A DNA stretch of 42,026 nt from contig JAYSFC010000011.1 of NCBI GenBank assembly GCA_041913505.1, positions 1 to 42,026 of the forward strand, given 5' to 3'. The DNA comes from JAYSFC01 sp041913505. Its GTDB lineage: Bacteria; Pseudomonadota; Gammaproteobacteria; Burkholderiales; Burkholderiaceae_C. The first letter of the stretch is position 1. Every line of letters starts with the position of its first letter. Below the pieces are notes generated by a model. That model saw nothing but the letters and a program-made list of their open reading frames with translations, had not been told where the DNA came from and searched no databases. Position numbers and translations under genes: made by a program. Shown here piece by piece: positions 1 to 7,741 of this stretch.

Positions 1-598
1 TCTTGATGTTGATGGTCTTGCTCACGTCGCGGCCGCTCTGGATCTCGTCGTTCATGGTCACGAGCACTCCCTTGCCGCCGGCATCCTTGCTCGCAGCCAC
101 GCTCACGGCGTCATAGAGGTTGAGCGCGCCGTCGGCCGACAGGGCCGTACCCGGGCGCATCGAACCCACCACCACGATGGGCTTGGCGGTATGCACCACG
201 AGGTTCAGGAAGTACGCCGTTTCCTCCAGCGTGTCGGTGCCATGCGTGACCACGATGCCGTCCACGTCGGGCTGCTTGACCAGGGCCGAGACGCGCTGGC
301 CGAGCTTGAGCAAATGCTCGTTGGTAAAGCTCTCGGAAGCGATCTGAAACACCTGCTCGCCCGACACGCGGGCGACGTTGGACAGCTCGGGCAAGCCCGC
401 AAGCAGCTTGTCCACAGGCACCTTGGCGGCAGCATAGGTAGCGCTGTTGGCGGCCGAGGCGCCCGCGCCCGCGATGGTGCCGCCCGTGGCGAGCACGACG
501 ACATGGGGCTTGGCTGCCTGGGCCAGGGCCACGGCGGACGCTGCGGACAGCAGCAGGCCCGCAAGCCAGCGGGCGGGGGCGGCAAAAGTGGTCGACAT
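1..598 (-). CDS. ansB: L-asparaginase type II, periplasmic (3' end beyond window)
   Basis: Hydrolyses L-asparagine to aspartate and ammonia. Reading leftward from the ATG at 598, the protein starts with a Sec signal peptide (MSTTFAAPARWLAG, then a Leu/Ala-rich core ending near ALAQA). It then shows the first asparaginase signature VVLATGGTIAGAG, containing the nucleophilic Thr, and the second signature GIVVTHGTDTLEETAYFL, containing the Thr-Asp-Lys-type catalytic elements. The stretch PIVVVGSMRP follows, as in type II enzymes. About 199 codons are visible of a family length near 340-360, so the C-terminal part is cut by the window edge, not mutated. The gene is divergent from a LysR regulator at 766, which may control it (inference). 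Some family members also use glutamine, and sequence alone does not decide this. Confidence 0.93.
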   Translation of the reverse strand, partial: MSTTFAAPARWLAGLLLSAASAVALAQAAKPHVVVLATGGTIAGAGASAANSATYAAAKVPVDKLLAGLPELSNVARVSGEQVFQIASESFTNEHLLKLGQRVSALVKQPDVDGIVVTHGTDTLEETAYFLNLVVHTAKPIVVVGSMRPGTALSADGALNLYDAVSVAASKDAGGKGVLVTMNDEIQSGRDVSKTINIK

Positions 599-662
599 GG
601 AATCAGTCTCCGAAAGGATGTTGTCTTTGGTGATGGCGGAGCAGCCCGTCGGGCCGGCCGCC

Positions 663-686
663 CACCGCCCCATCAAGTGGGCGGTG
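663..686. promoter_or_regulatory. Perfect 8-bp inverted repeat in the ansB/lysR divergent promoter
   Basis: CACCGCCC (663-670) and GGGCGGTG (679-686) are perfect inverted repeats separated by 8 nt. They lie in the 167-bp intergenic region between asparaginase (leftward, start 598) and the LysR gene (rightward, start 766). The site could be an operator or a hairpin in an ansB leader. There is no T-tract, so it is not a typical terminator. The function is inferred from position only. Confidence 0.4.
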
Positions 687-765
687 CCGCATGCTATGAG
701 ACATTGATGCACACCTCTGCGGAATAATTGGCCGCACCTTGTGAATTCAACTCACACCCATCGTC

Positions 766-1659
766 ATGAACCTGCGGCAACTCGAAGTGTTCCAGGCCGT
801 CCTGCAGACCGGCAACATGAGCGCGGCCGCGCGGCTGCTGTGCGTGACGCCCTCAGCCGTGAGCAAGGCCATCGCCCATACCGAGCTGCAGCTCGGCTAC
901 CGCCTGTTCCTGCGCGGCCCCTCTGGCCTTACGCCCACGCCCGAAGCCCAGGTGCTCGCCACGGAATCGGGCAGCATCCACCGCCAGCTCGAATCACTGC
1001 AGCGCACCGCGCGCAACCTCGGCGCCCGCGACGGCGGCGAGGTGCGGCTCGCAGCGATTCCCGCCGTCTCCCACGAGTTCCTGCCGCGCCTGCTGCAGCG
1101 CCATGCGCAGCAGCATCCGCAGGTCGGCGTAGAGGTGCGCACCATCCACCAGGACCAGATGACGCAGGCCCTGCTCACACGCAGTGTGGACTTCGGCCTC
1201 GGGTTCTACAAGCATCCCCACCCGATGGTCGCAAGCGACCTGCTCGTGAGCGGGCGCATGTACCTTGCCGTAGCGCAGTCGGTGTGGTCGCGCGCGCCGC
1301 GCGCGGGCACGCCCGCTGCGCGCCTGGCGCGGGTGCCTGTGATCCGCCTTGTGGGGGACGACCCCATGCGACACTCCATCGACGAGCTGGCCCAGCGCCT
1401 GCATGCGCCCGAGGGGCCCGGCATCCAGGTGCAGACCTCGCGCCTGGCGCTGGAGCTCGTGCGCCTGGGTATGGGCTGGACCGTGGTGGACTTCCTCACA
1501 GCCACGCGGCTGGACCCCGCGCAGATGGTGGCGCAGGAACTGCACGAGCTGCCGCCCATGTCGCTCTACAGCTACCACGCGCGCACCTTCCCGCCCGGGC
1601 TGCACGCCACGCGCATGCTCGCCATGCTGCCGGCGCTGCTGCGCGAGGTGCTCTCCTGA
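766..1659 (+). CDS. LysR family transcriptional regulator
   Basis: A 297-aa LysR-type regulator. Residues 1-60 are the winged helix-turn-helix (MNLRQLEVFQAVLQTGNMSA, then AARLLCVTPSAVSKAIAHTE, with the canonical PSAVS recognition helix). Residues from about 90 onward form the periplasmic-binding-protein-like effector domain (EVRLAAIPAVSHEFLPRLL; DFGLGF). The length is normal and the gene is intact. It is transcribed away from the asparaginase gene, the classical arrangement for a LysR regulator and its target, so asparagine-linked regulation is the best guess. The effector cannot be read from the sequence. The next gene, fabB, is convergent and unrelated. Confidence 0.93.
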   Translation: MNLRQLEVFQAVLQTGNMSAAARLLCVTPSAVSKAIAHTELQLGYRLFLRGPSGLTPTPEAQVLATESGSIHRQLESLQRTARNLGARDGGEVRLAAIPAVSHEFLPRLLQRHAQQHPQVGVEVRTIHQDQMTQALLTRSVDFGLGFYKHPHPMVASDLLVSGRMYLAVAQSVWSRAPRAGTPAARLARVPVIRLVGDDPMRHSIDELAQRLHAPEGPGIQVQTSRLALELVRLGMGWTVVDFLTATRLDPAQMVAQELHELPPMSLYSYHARTFPPGLHATRMLAMLPALLREVLS

Positions 1660-1660
1660 A

Positions 1661-1684
1661 ACGCCCCCTGCGGCGAGGGGGCGT
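1661..1684. terminator. Hairpin between convergent lysR and fabB
   Basis: A perfect 9-bp stem (ACGCCCCCT at 1661-1669, AGGGGGCGT at 1676-1684) with a 6-nt loop fills the 29-bp gap between the converging stop codons of the LysR gene and fabB. There is no T-tract on either strand. It is probably a bidirectional transcript-end or RNA-stabilising hairpin rather than a classic intrinsic terminator. Confidence 0.5.
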
Positions 1685-1688
1685 CAGC

Positions 1689-2906
1689 TCACTCCCAACG
1701 GCGCAGCACCAGGGATGCGTTGGTACCGCCGAAGCCGAAGCTGTTGGACAGCGCCTGGCGCAGGGGCGCGTCGCGCGTGGTGGTGACGAGCGGCATGCCC
1801 TCGGCCGCAGGGTCGGGCGTTTCGACGTTGGCCGAGCCCGCGATGAAACCCTTTTGCAGCATCAGCAGGCAGTAGATCGCTTCCTGCACGCCCGTGGCGC
1901 CCAGCGAGTGGCCCGTGAGCGACTTGGTGGACGAGAACGGCGGGATGGCGCTGCCGAACACTTCGCGGATAGCGCGCAGCTCGGGCACGTCGCCCACGGG
2001 CGTGGAAGTGCCATGGGTGTTGATGTAGTCGATGGGGCCGTCCAGGCCCTCGATGGCCTGGCGCATGCAGGCGATGGCGCCGTCGCCCGAGGGGGCGACC
2101 ATGTCCTCGCCGTCGCTCGTTGCACCAAAGCCCACGACTTCGCCGAGGATGGTGGCGCCACGCGCCTGCGCATGCTCGAGGCTCTCGAGCACCACGGCGC
2201 CGCCGCCCCCCGCGATCACGAAGCCGTCGCGGTTCGCGTCGTAAGCGCGCGAGGCCTTCTCGGGCGTTTCGTTGTACTTGCTCGACATAGCGCCCATGCC
2301 GTCGAACAGCAGCGCCATGCCCCAGGACAGCTCCTCGCCACCGCCCGCGAACATCACGTCCTGCATGCCCCAGGCGATCTGCTGCGCAGCCGCGCCGATG
2401 CAGTGCGCCGACGTGCTGCAGGCCGAGGTGATCGAGTAGTTGATGCCCTTGATGCCGAAATTGGTCGACAGGCAGGCCGACACCGTAGAGCTCATGCAGC
2501 GCGTGACCTGGTACGGCCCCACGCGGCGGATGCCTTTGCTGCGCAGCGTGTCGGCAGCCTCGATCTGGTTAGCTGGCGAGCCGCCACCCGAGCCCATGAT
2601 GAGGCCCGTGCGCGGGTGGCTCACCTGCTCGGGCGCGAGGCCTGCCTGCGCGATCGCGTCGGTGAGCGCGATGTGCGCGTAGGCTGCCGCATCGCCCATG
2701 AAGCGCAGCTGCTTGCGGTCGATGCGCTCCTCGAGGTTGATGTCCGGAATGCCCGCCACCTGGCTGCGCAGGCCCAGTTCGATGAACGCGGGCATGGCGC
2801 GGATGCCTGAGCGGCTTGCGCGCAGCGACGCCTCCACCGTGGCCAGGTCATTGCCAATGCACGAGACGATGCCCGTGCCCGTGATCACCACCCGCTTCTT
2901 GGTCAT
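1689..2906 (-). CDS. fabB: 3-oxoacyl-[acyl-carrier-protein] synthase I
   Basis: Condenses malonyl-ACP with acyl-ACP in cytoplasmic fatty acid elongation. FabB specifically extends the cis-3-decenoyl intermediate made by FabA and so is needed for unsaturated fatty acids. The protein is 405 aa, the usual length. The catalytic triad is at E. coli-like positions: Cys163 in SACSTSAH, His298 in NTHGTSTPVGD and His333 in TGHSLGATG, with Lys328 in STKS. The C-terminal SNSFGFGGTNASL signature is present. The start overlaps the fabA stop by 4 bp (ATGA), and a GGAAG ribosome site lies inside fabA, so the two genes are translationally coupled. The family choice of FabB rather than FabF rests on the fabA partner and the overall motif pattern. 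Confidence 0.96.
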   Translation of the reverse strand: MTKKRVVITGTGIVSCIGNDLATVEASLRASRSGIRAMPAFIELGLRSQVAGIPDINLEERIDRKQLRFMGDAAAYAHIALTDAIAQAGLAPEQVSHPRTGLIMGSGGGSPANQIEAADTLRSKGIRRVGPYQVTRCMSSTVSACLSTNFGIKGINYSITSACSTSAHCIGAAAQQIAWGMQDVMFAGGGEELSWGMALLFDGMGAMSSKYNETPEKASRAYDANRDGFVIAGGGGAVVLESLEHAQARGATILGEVVGFGATSDGEDMVAPSGDGAIACMRQAIEGLDGPIDYINTHGTSTPVGDVPELRAIREVFGSAIPPFSSTKSLTGHSLGATGVQEAIYCLLMLQKGFIAGSANVETPDPAAEGMPLVTTTRDAPLRQALSNSFGFGGTNASLVLRRWE

Positions 2907-3424
2907 GCCGCTTCCTTGCCTTCGCCCTCGCGCAGGAACAGGCCCACGCGCAGGTCATTGGCCACGTAGATTTCCTTGCCATCGGCCAGCAGGCGTGCAT
3001 CGCCGATGGCCATATTGAGCTTGCGCTTGATCACGCGCTTGATATCAATCTCGTATGTCACGAGTTTGACGTCCGGGCCTACCTCGCCCGTGAATTTGAC
3101 TTCGCCCGCGCCCAGCGCGCGGCCGCGGCCCGGCAGGCGCAGCCAGGTCAGGTAGAAGCCGATGAGCTGCCACATGGCGTCGAGCCCCAGGCAGCCCGGC
3201 ATGACCGGATCGCCCTGAAAGTGGCAGGCGAAAAACCACAGATCGGGCTTGACGTCGAGTTCGGCCACGATCTTTCCGAGCCCATGCGCACCGCCGTCGC
3301 TGTCAATGTGGGTGATGCGGTCGAACATCAGCATGGGGGGCAGGGGCAGGCGCCCACTGTCCGGGGTGAACAACCGGCCCTCGCCCGAGGCGATCAGTTG
3401 TTCGTACGAAAAGGATTCAGCCAT
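2903..3424 (-). CDS. fabA: 3-hydroxydecanoyl-ACP dehydratase/isomerase
   Basis: Dehydrates (3R)-hydroxyacyl-ACP and isomerises trans-2- to cis-3-decenoyl-ACP, the branch point to unsaturated fatty acids. The protein is 173 aa, the typical FabA length, with a single hot-dog fold. The active-site His68 lies in FFACHFQGDPVMPGCLG, followed by Asp82 in GLDAMWQL, corresponding to His70/Asp84 of E. coli FabA. It is the first gene of a leftward fabA-fabB operon. The 173 bp upstream (3425-3597) separates it from lnt and should hold its promoter. No FabR-like palindrome was recognised there. Confidence 0.96.
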   Translation of the reverse strand: MAESFSYEQLIASGEGRLFTPDSGRLPLPPMLMFDRITHIDSDGGAHGLGKIVAELDVKPDLWFFACHFQGDPVMPGCLGLDAMWQLIGFYLTWLRLPGRGRALGAGEVKFTGEVGPDVKLVTYEIDIKRVIKRKLNMAIGDARLLADGKEIYVANDLRVGLFLREGEGKEAA

Positions 3425-3559
3425 TGTCAGTCGTGCTCCAGATGGGCGGGCCCAGCCGCCTCGTTATCGCTGGGCTCGGCGCGCGGATTCCCGCCACCTC
3501 ACCCCGTTGCAGGCGTACATTATCGAAGCAAGGCGTGGCGCGCGCGCGACAATGCCGCC

Positions 3560-3583
3560 AAAAGACCCGCCGAGCCACTCGGC
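3560..3583 (-). terminator. Putative intrinsic terminator of the corC-lnt operon
   Basis: Reading leftward just after the lnt stop codon, GCCGAG-TGG-CTCGGC (3583 down to 3569) forms a perfect 6-bp stem with a 3-nt loop, followed by GGGTCTTTT. The T-tract is short and offset by 3 nt, so this is a weak candidate. Its place between lnt and the fabA promoter fits. Confidence 0.45.
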
Positions 3584-3597
3584 CAGGCTGAGATGGA

Positions 3598-5166
3598 TCA
3601 AATTCCGGCGCGGCCTAAACGCCGGCGCCACAGGGCCGTCACGACGACCAGCGCCCCCAGACCCCACAGCGGCGCGAGCCCCAGGCGCGATACCCAGCGC
3701 GCGAACGGCGTGAGCGCCGTGCGCCCCTCGACCTCTCCGAGCAGCACGCCGCGCGTCACCGCCGGCATGCGGTGCGTGACCACGCCGCGATGGTCGATCA
3801 CCACCGTGGCGCCCGTGTTGGTGGCGCGCACCATGGGGCGCTCGAACTCCAGCGCCCGCATGCGGCTGATCGCCAGGTGCTGATCGATCGCCAGCGTGTC
3901 GCCGAACCAGCCGATGTTGCTGAAGTTCACGAAGATGGTTGGTGCCTGCGCAGGGTCAACGAACCGCGCGCCCAGTTCCTCGCCGAACAGGTCCTCGTAG
4001 CAGATGTTGGGCGCGATGCGCTGGCCCGCCCACACCATGGACGGCTGGCCCACGGCGCCGCGGTTGAAGTCGCCCAGTGGAATGTTCATCATCTCGGTGA
4101 ACCACTTGAAGAAGGGCGGAATGAACTCCCCGAACGGCACAAGGTGGTGCTTGTCGTACTGGTAGGGCTCGATCTGCCGGGGCGACCAGCCGACCACCGA
4201 GTTGGTATAGCCCCGCTCTTGGTCGCCCAGCGGAATGCCCACGAGCGCGGCCTGCCGCCCATCGGCCCGCGTGTAGCGCGCCTGCAGCCCTTCGAGGTAG
4301 CCCGGCACGAGCTGCTGGGGCAGCAGCGGCACGGCCGTCTCGGGCGCCACCACGAGCTGCGCCTGCGCGGCGCGCAACTCGCTGCCATACCAGGCCAGCG
4401 CGATCGGAATGCCCGAGCCGGGCTGGAACTTCTCGTCCTGCGGGATATTGCCCTGCAGCAGCGCCAGGCTCAGGCGTTCGGGCCGCTGCACCGGCGCCTG
4501 GCACAGCCCGACGGCACAATGCCGGTCGAGCGCCGCACCAGCGAGCACCAGCGCCACCGCGCCCGCTCCCAGCCACGCACGCCTGCTGCGCAGATCGCTG
4601 GCGCGCACCTGGGCCAGCAGCATCGCCAAGCCCGCAGCCACGAAACCGATGCTATACACGCCACCCCAGCGCGCGAGCGCGGCCAGGGGCCCGTCGACAT
4701 GGGCATAGCCACCCGCCCCCCACGGAAAGCCCGTCAGCAGCACCCCGCGGGCCAGTTCCGCCAGCAGCCACACTGCTGCAAAAAGCAGAGCATTAAATGC
4801 CCGCCACGTGTGCACCATCCGCCAAAAAAACCAGGAAGCGAGGGCGTAATACCCCGCCAGGAACGCCGCAAGCGCAAGCACGGCCAGCGCGGCCAGCGGC
4901 GCCGCGAGTCCGCCGTAGGTGTGCATGGAGATGAACAGCCACCAGAACGTGCCCACGAGCCAGGTCGTGGCGAAGCCCCAGCCGCGCAGCGCCGCCCCGC
5001 GCGCGCTGGTACTGCCCAGCAGCAACCGCGCGAACACGGCCAGGGAGAGCATCTGCAGCCACCACAGCGGCTGCCCGGAGCCGGGCCAGGCCAGTGCAAG
5101 CGCCTGGGCGATGCCCGCCGCACCGATCGCCAGGGCCTGAGGGCCCGCGCGCAGCCAGGACCGCAT
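3598..5166 (-). CDS. lnt: Apolipoprotein N-acyltransferase
   Basis: Inner-membrane enzyme that adds the third acyl chain to the N-terminal Cys of lipoproteins. The protein is 522 aa with an N-terminal half of several hydrophobic helices (for example AIGAAGIAQALALAW) and a C-terminal carbon-nitrogen hydrolase domain. The predicted triad is Glu276 in APETAVPL, Lys339 in YDKHHLVPFGE and Cys389 in NICYEDLFGEE, in the order and spacing of E. coli Lnt (E267/K335/C387). Its ATG overlaps the last base of the corC stop codon (TGATG), so the pair is one transcript, as is common in proteobacteria. The gene is intact and the assignment is firm. Confidence 0.96.
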   Translation of the reverse strand: MRSWLRAGPQALAIGAAGIAQALALAWPGSGQPLWWLQMLSLAVFARLLLGSTSARGAALRGWGFATTWLVGTFWWLFISMHTYGGLAAPLAALAVLALAAFLAGYYALASWFFWRMVHTWRAFNALLFAAVWLLAELARGVLLTGFPWGAGGYAHVDGPLAALARWGGVYSIGFVAAGLAMLLAQVRASDLRSRRAWLGAGAVALVLAGAALDRHCAVGLCQAPVQRPERLSLALLQGNIPQDEKFQPGSGIPIALAWYGSELRAAQAQLVVAPETAVPLLPQQLVPGYLEGLQARYTRADGRQAALVGIPLGDQERGYTNSVVGWSPRQIEPYQYDKHHLVPFGEFIPPFFKWFTEMMNIPLGDFNRGAVGQPSMVWAGQRIAPNICYEDLFGEELGARFVDPAQAPTIFVNFSNIGWFGDTLAIDQHLAISRMRALEFERPMVRATNTGATVVIDHRGVVTHRMPAVTRGVLLGEVEGRTALTPFARWVSRLGLAPLWGLGALVVVTALWRRRLGRAGI

Positions 5167-6044
5167 CAGGCCGCGCTAGCCTCGGCTTCGCCCGCAGGCG
5201 ACACCTTGAACCAGCGCACGGCGCCGCCCTTGGTGTGCAGCACGACGAAGTGCAGGCCCGCAATCTCGACCTGCTCGCCGCGCTTGGGTACATGGCCCAT
5301 CTCATGCGCGATGAGGCCGCCGATGGTGTCGAACGCCTCGTCGGGGTCGCTGCTGCGGATCTGCGCGCCGAAAGCTTCGGACACCCGCTCCACGGGCGTG
5401 TCGCCCGAGACGCGGTAGGTGTGGTCGGCCAGGCCGAAGATGTCGCCCTCGTCCTCAGGGATGTCGAACTCATCCTCGATCTCGCCCACGATCTGCTCGA
5501 GCACGTCCTCGATCGTGATGAGGCCCGCCACGCGGCCAAACTCATCGATCACGATGGCCAGATGGTTGCGGTTGCCGCGGAACTCTCGCAGCAAGTCGTT
5601 CAGGCCCTTGCTCTCGGGCACGAAGGTGGCCGGTCGCAGCAGCGCGCGGATGTTCAGGCCCGGCGCCCGCTGCAGCTTGAGCAGGTCCTTGGCCATGAGG
5701 ATACCGATGATGTTCTCCCGCTCGCCCTGGTACACCGGGAACCGCGAATGCGCGGTGTTGATCACCAGGTTCAGCAGCTCTTCGAACGGCGCGTCGATAT
5801 TCACCAGGTCCATGCGCGGCGCCGCCACCATTGCGTCGCCGGCCGTCATGTCGGCCATGCGGATCACACCCTCGAGCATCACGCGCGACTCCGTGCCGAT
5901 GACCTCGTTGTCCTCGGCCTCGGCCAGGGTCTCGATCAGCTCATCCTTGGAATCGGGCCCGGGATGGATGAACTCGACGACTTTCTGCAGGAAGGTACGC
6001 TTGTCCTCCCTTTCGGAGGAGCGCGCAGGGTGGGGGTCTGACAC
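5166..6044 (-). CDS. corC: CorC/HlyC-type CBS-domain and transporter-associated protein
   Basis: A 292-aa cytoplasmic protein with an acidic N-terminus, tandem CBS domains (MAAPRMDLVNIDAPFEELL and HLAIVIDEFGRVAGLITIED are recognisable CBS strands) and a C-terminal transporter-associated (CorC_HlyC) domain (YRVSGDTPVERVSEAFG; DTIGGLIAHEMGHVPKRGE). This is the stand-alone form without the DUF21 membrane domain, called CorC or YbeX. It is linked by genetics to Mg2+/Co2+ efflux and to ribosome metabolism in enterobacteria. It is upstream of and coupled to lnt, as in E. coli. The 109 bp before the start (6045-6153) should carry the operon promoter. Confidence 0.92.
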   Translation of the reverse strand: MSDPHPARSSEREDKRTFLQKVVEFIHPGPDSKDELIETLAEAEDNEVIGTESRVMLEGVIRMADMTAGDAMVAAPRMDLVNIDAPFEELLNLVINTAHSRFPVYQGERENIIGILMAKDLLKLQRAPGLNIRALLRPATFVPESKGLNDLLREFRGNRNHLAIVIDEFGRVAGLITIEDVLEQIVGEIEDEFDIPEDEGDIFGLADHTYRVSGDTPVERVSEAFGAQIRSSDPDEAFDTIGGLIAHEMGHVPKRGEQVEIAGLHFVVLHTKGGAVRWFKVSPAGEAEASAA

Positions 6045-6153
6045 TGTCGTGGAACGCAGGACGTGCGGTAGTGAAACAGGCTCCTAGGATAGCGGATTGG
6101 CATGACAAACCCGCACCGCTATCCGCAAGGCGCCCGCACCGGCGCCGCCTTTT

Positions 6154-6891
6154 TTATTCGGCCGACTGGTGGCGCGCGTTGCGCACGCCCTGGCGGATCT
6201 CCTGCACGCCGGCCAGGAAATCCCAGAACTGCTTGGCCTGCTTCTTGAGCGTGTAGTCCACCTCGGCGAAGTGCTGCTCGACGATCTCGGTCATGCGCGA
6301 GTCGAGGTTCGCGGGCGGCAGCTGGAGGTAGGCCTCCGATTCGGAGCCGTCGCGCTGCACCGTGGCACCGGCGTTGCGCGCGATACGCAGCATGGCGGTG
6401 TTCTCCGACAGGGCGTGGATGAACACCATGTTCACGCCCTGGTTGCGGGCATGCATGATCGCGCGGTCGAACAGGCGCGCGCCGAAGCCGCGGCCGCGGG
6501 CCTTCTTGAGCACGGACACACCGAACTCGGCGCAGTTCTTGTGGTCGGGATGACCCGAGAACGCGAGGTGCGCCATCGCGATGAGTTCAAGACGGCGGTT
6601 GTAGATGCCGAAAATGTCGTCGCGCTCGAAGTCGAGCTGGTCCACATAGCGGCGCACCTGCTCGTCGTTGGCGGCGTAGCCAAAACGCAGATAGCGATCC
6701 GCGGGCTCAAGCTGCAACAGGTGCGCGGCAATGCGCTCGCGGTAGGAAGGTCCCAGGGAACGGATAGGCACCATCAGCGGCATAAGCGGCTTGTTTTCAT
6801 GGTGGTGAGAATGGCCACCCACTGTCGGGCGCAACCAGTCGCGCCCGGCATCCCAGGAGGCCCTGAACCAGTCTTTGGTGGCGATCATCAT
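6154..6891 (-). CDS. GNAT family N-acetyltransferase
   Basis: A 245-aa protein. The middle region carries a GNAT fold: RRLELIAMAHLAFSG (strands 2-3), then a motif A-like FGVSVLKKARGRGFGARLFD, where RGRGFGARL is the acetyl-CoA pyrophosphate loop, then MVFIHALSENTAMLRIARNAGA (motif B). The substrate is unknown. An N-terminal ~40-residue His-rich segment (GGHSHHHENK) precedes the domain. The reading frame is open further upstream into the Lrp gene, so the start is uncertain. I chose the ATG at 6891 (the next codon is also ATG). An internal ATG near 6780 (MPLMVPIRSLGPSYRERIAA) is a plausible alternative. No strong ribosome site is visible. Confidence 0.82.
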   Translation of the reverse strand: MMIATKDWFRASWDAGRDWLRPTVGGHSHHHENKPLMPLMVPIRSLGPSYRERIAAHLLQLEPADRYLRFGYAANDEQVRRYVDQLDFERDDIFGIYNRRLELIAMAHLAFSGHPDHKNCAEFGVSVLKKARGRGFGARLFDRAIMHARNQGVNMVFIHALSENTAMLRIARNAGATVQRDGSESEAYLQLPPANLDSRMTEIVEQHFAEVDYTLKKQAKQFWDFLAGVQEIRQGVRNARHQSAE

Positions 6892-6931
6892 GGGCAAGAA
6901 TTTAAGGGTTTTCCCTGATTTCTCCAAGCAC

Positions 6932-6947
6932 TTTTGCTGCAATGCAA
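6932..6947. promoter_or_regulatory. TTTTGC..ATGCAA motif upstream of the GNAT gene (possible Lrp site)
   Basis: TTTTGCTGCAATGCAA lies 41 bp upstream of the GNAT start, in the AT-richest part of the 178-bp gap between the Lrp and GNAT genes. It resembles TTTTGCAAATGCAA at 7643-7656 in the Lrp/HPPD divergent promoter. This is a candidate shared operator of the neighbouring Lrp-type regulator, based on position and similarity only. Confidence 0.3.
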
Positions 6948-7069
6948 CAAAATTAGTGAGCCCCATCAAAAACCAGGCGAAAAACGGCCCGCACTCCGCC
7001 GGGGCCAGGGCCGCCGGAAACGGGTGCGAAGACAAGCGTGACAGGGGCGGGCGCACCCCGCCATGGGAT

Positions 7070-7552
7070 TTACACGGGGACTGCCGTGGTGGCCTTGACC
7101 CGGTCGAGCACAAAGCTGGTCTTGCAGTCCTGCACGCTCGGGTGCTTGAGCAGCGTGTCCATGATGAAGCGGCTGTAGTGCGCCATGTCGGCCACCACCA
7201 CGCGCAGCAGGTAGTCCATCTCACCCGTGAGGGCCGCACACTCCACGACCTCGGGCCAGGTCTGCACGCTCGCGCGGAACAGGTCCATGGGATTGCGCTT
7301 GTGGCTCTCGGTGTGCTTTTCCAGACGCACGTTCAGGTAGGCCGTGAGCCCCAGCCCCACGGCCTCGGGTTGCACCAGGGCCACATACCGGCCGATGACC
7401 CCGCTTTCCTCGAGCCGCTTGACCCGGCGTAGCACCGCACTCGGCGACAGGCCAACCTGCTCGCCGATCACGTCGTAGGTTTCACGCCCGTTGTCCTGCA
7501 GCCGGCGCAGGATGGCCCGGTCGAGCTTGTCGAGTGCATTGATACCGCTCAT
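7070..7552 (-). CDS. Lrp/AsnC family transcriptional regulator
   Basis: A 160-aa regulator. It has an N-terminal AsnC-type helix-turn-helix (LDKLDRAILRRLQDNGRETY, then GLSPSAVLRRVKRLEESGVI) and a C-terminal RAM ligand-binding domain (VVECAALTGEMDYLLRVVVA). I set the start at the ATG 7552 (MSGINALDKLDRA), because residues further upstream read into the divergent promoter and show no homology character. It is transcribed away from the 4-hydroxyphenylpyruvate dioxygenase gene. An aromatic amino acid response is therefore likely, comparable to PhhR-type local control but from a different family (inference). Confidence 0.93.
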   Translation of the reverse strand: MSGINALDKLDRAILRRLQDNGRETYDVIGEQVGLSPSAVLRRVKRLEESGVIGRYVALVQPEAVGLGLTAYLNVRLEKHTESHKRNPMDLFRASVQTWPEVVECAALTGEMDYLLRVVVADMAHYSRFIMDTLLKHPSVQDCKTSFVLDRVKATTAVPV

Positions 7553-7622
7553 GGCGCGTGATTCTACGGACATGCAGGCATTCGCGACCACCACCACTCC
7601 AAGCGCCATATCTCTGCAGATC

Positions 7623-7656
7623 GCATTGATGCGTCGCAATTTTTTTGCAAATGCAA
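7623..7656. promoter_or_regulatory. AT-rich palindromes in the lrp/hppD divergent promoter
   Basis: Two short perfect palindromes flank a T7 run: GCAT-TG-ATGC (7623-7632) and TTGCA-AA-TGCAA (7645-7656). They sit centrally in the 189-bp region between the Lrp-type regulator and the dioxygenase gene. Lrp/AsnC proteins bind degenerate, AT-rich, phased palindromes, so these are candidate operators. No -35/-10 pair is convincing enough to place. Confidence 0.35.
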
Positions 7657-7741
7657 TCCCACTCCTGCGGAATTCGCCGGAAACATGAGGGGCGCCGCCC
7701 CTACAGTGCATGACACACCTCAATTTTTGGCTGGAGACACC

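Noticed and set aside
741..2810. Very long open frames antisense to fabB, lnt, hppD, fadD and slt
   Set aside because: In high-GC DNA the frames opposite real genes lack stops. These translations are Arg/Ala/His-rich, without motifs or ribosome sites, while the opposing genes have clear catalytic residues.
4780..4850. Possible fifth copy of the interspersed repeat inside lnt (A-rich stretch)
   Set aside because: The stretch has A-runs and GCATTAAATGC but lacks the ordered CTATCAA, ACAAGC and GGCC blocks found in the four accepted copies.
6127..6156. GGCGCC-N6-GGCGCC hairpin followed by T6 on the plus strand
   Set aside because: It looks like an intrinsic terminator, but no plus-strand gene reads into it: the flanking genes (corC and GNAT) are both on the minus strand, where the T-run becomes an upstream A-run. 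Possibly fortuitous.
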